NCBI GenBank assembly: GCA_013695195.1
Contig: JACDAY010000042.1
Location: forward strand, 1-12,226
DNA: 12,226 nucleotides
From: Blastocatellia bacterium
GTDB lineage: Bacteria; Acidobacteriota; Blastocatellia; Pyrinomonadales; Pyrinomonadaceae
Reading direction: 5' to 3'
The position numbers and the translations under genes are program-made. Of this stretch, positions 12,206 to 12,226 are shown piece by piece (position 1 is the first letter of the stretch; each line of letters opens with the position of its first letter). The notes below the pieces were generated by a model. It was not told where the DNA came from, ran no database searches, and saw only the letters and a program-made list of their open reading frames with translations.

Positions 12206-12226
12206 GACTGTGGACGGTAGATTTAC

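Overview
The window looks like a chromosomal stretch from an environmental Gram-negative bacterium, most likely an acidobacterium (Blastocatellia/Pyrinomonadales-like). This is an inference. It rests on an EF-G paralogue of the 'GHGDAGKT / DTPGY' type, a TPR-secretin-cohesin fusion, a DUF5666-like secreted protein with the 'KSDIKQKQA.E...W..RG' signature, and many heptamer and palindromic intergenic repeats. No rRNA, tRNA or CRISPR array is visible. Almost everything is on the minus strand; the only clear plus-strand gene is a phage-type terminase.

Right to left along the minus strand: (i) 9946-12051 is an elongation factor G-like GTPase, with a probable promoter at 12179-12205 and a leader made almost entirely of one heptamer-repeat palindrome. 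(ii) 8114-9787 (plus) is a lone terminase large subunit. It carries a 76-nt heptamer palindrome read through in frame, and a 141-bp MITE-like element follows it. (iii) 2995-7643 is a four-gene operon: TPR-secretin-cohesin outer-membrane protein, two pseudopilins, and a PilM-like actin-fold protein. It is the structural part of a type II secretion / type IV pilus-like machine; no ATPase or platform protein lies in the window. (iv) 2764-2994 is a cluster of palindromic intergenic repeats. (v) 554-2763 is an ECF sigma factor, its zinc-finger transmembrane anti-sigma factor, and a bactofilin-like multi-pass membrane protein overlapping it. (vi) 1-403 is the start of a secreted DUF5666-like protein that runs off the window.

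The most unusual theme is a set of 7-bp-period repeat arrays at five places (4348-4380, 4398-4431, 5116-5165, 9020-9095, 12069-12160). They fall into about three sequence families. Three of them are translated as part of proteins: the leader peptides of both pseudopilins and an interdomain linker of the terminase. The two long ones are inverted repeats. This resembles the heptameric STRR repeats described in cyanobacteria, but here the repeats enter coding sequence at tolerant sites. The terminase palindrome gives almost the same peptide from either strand.
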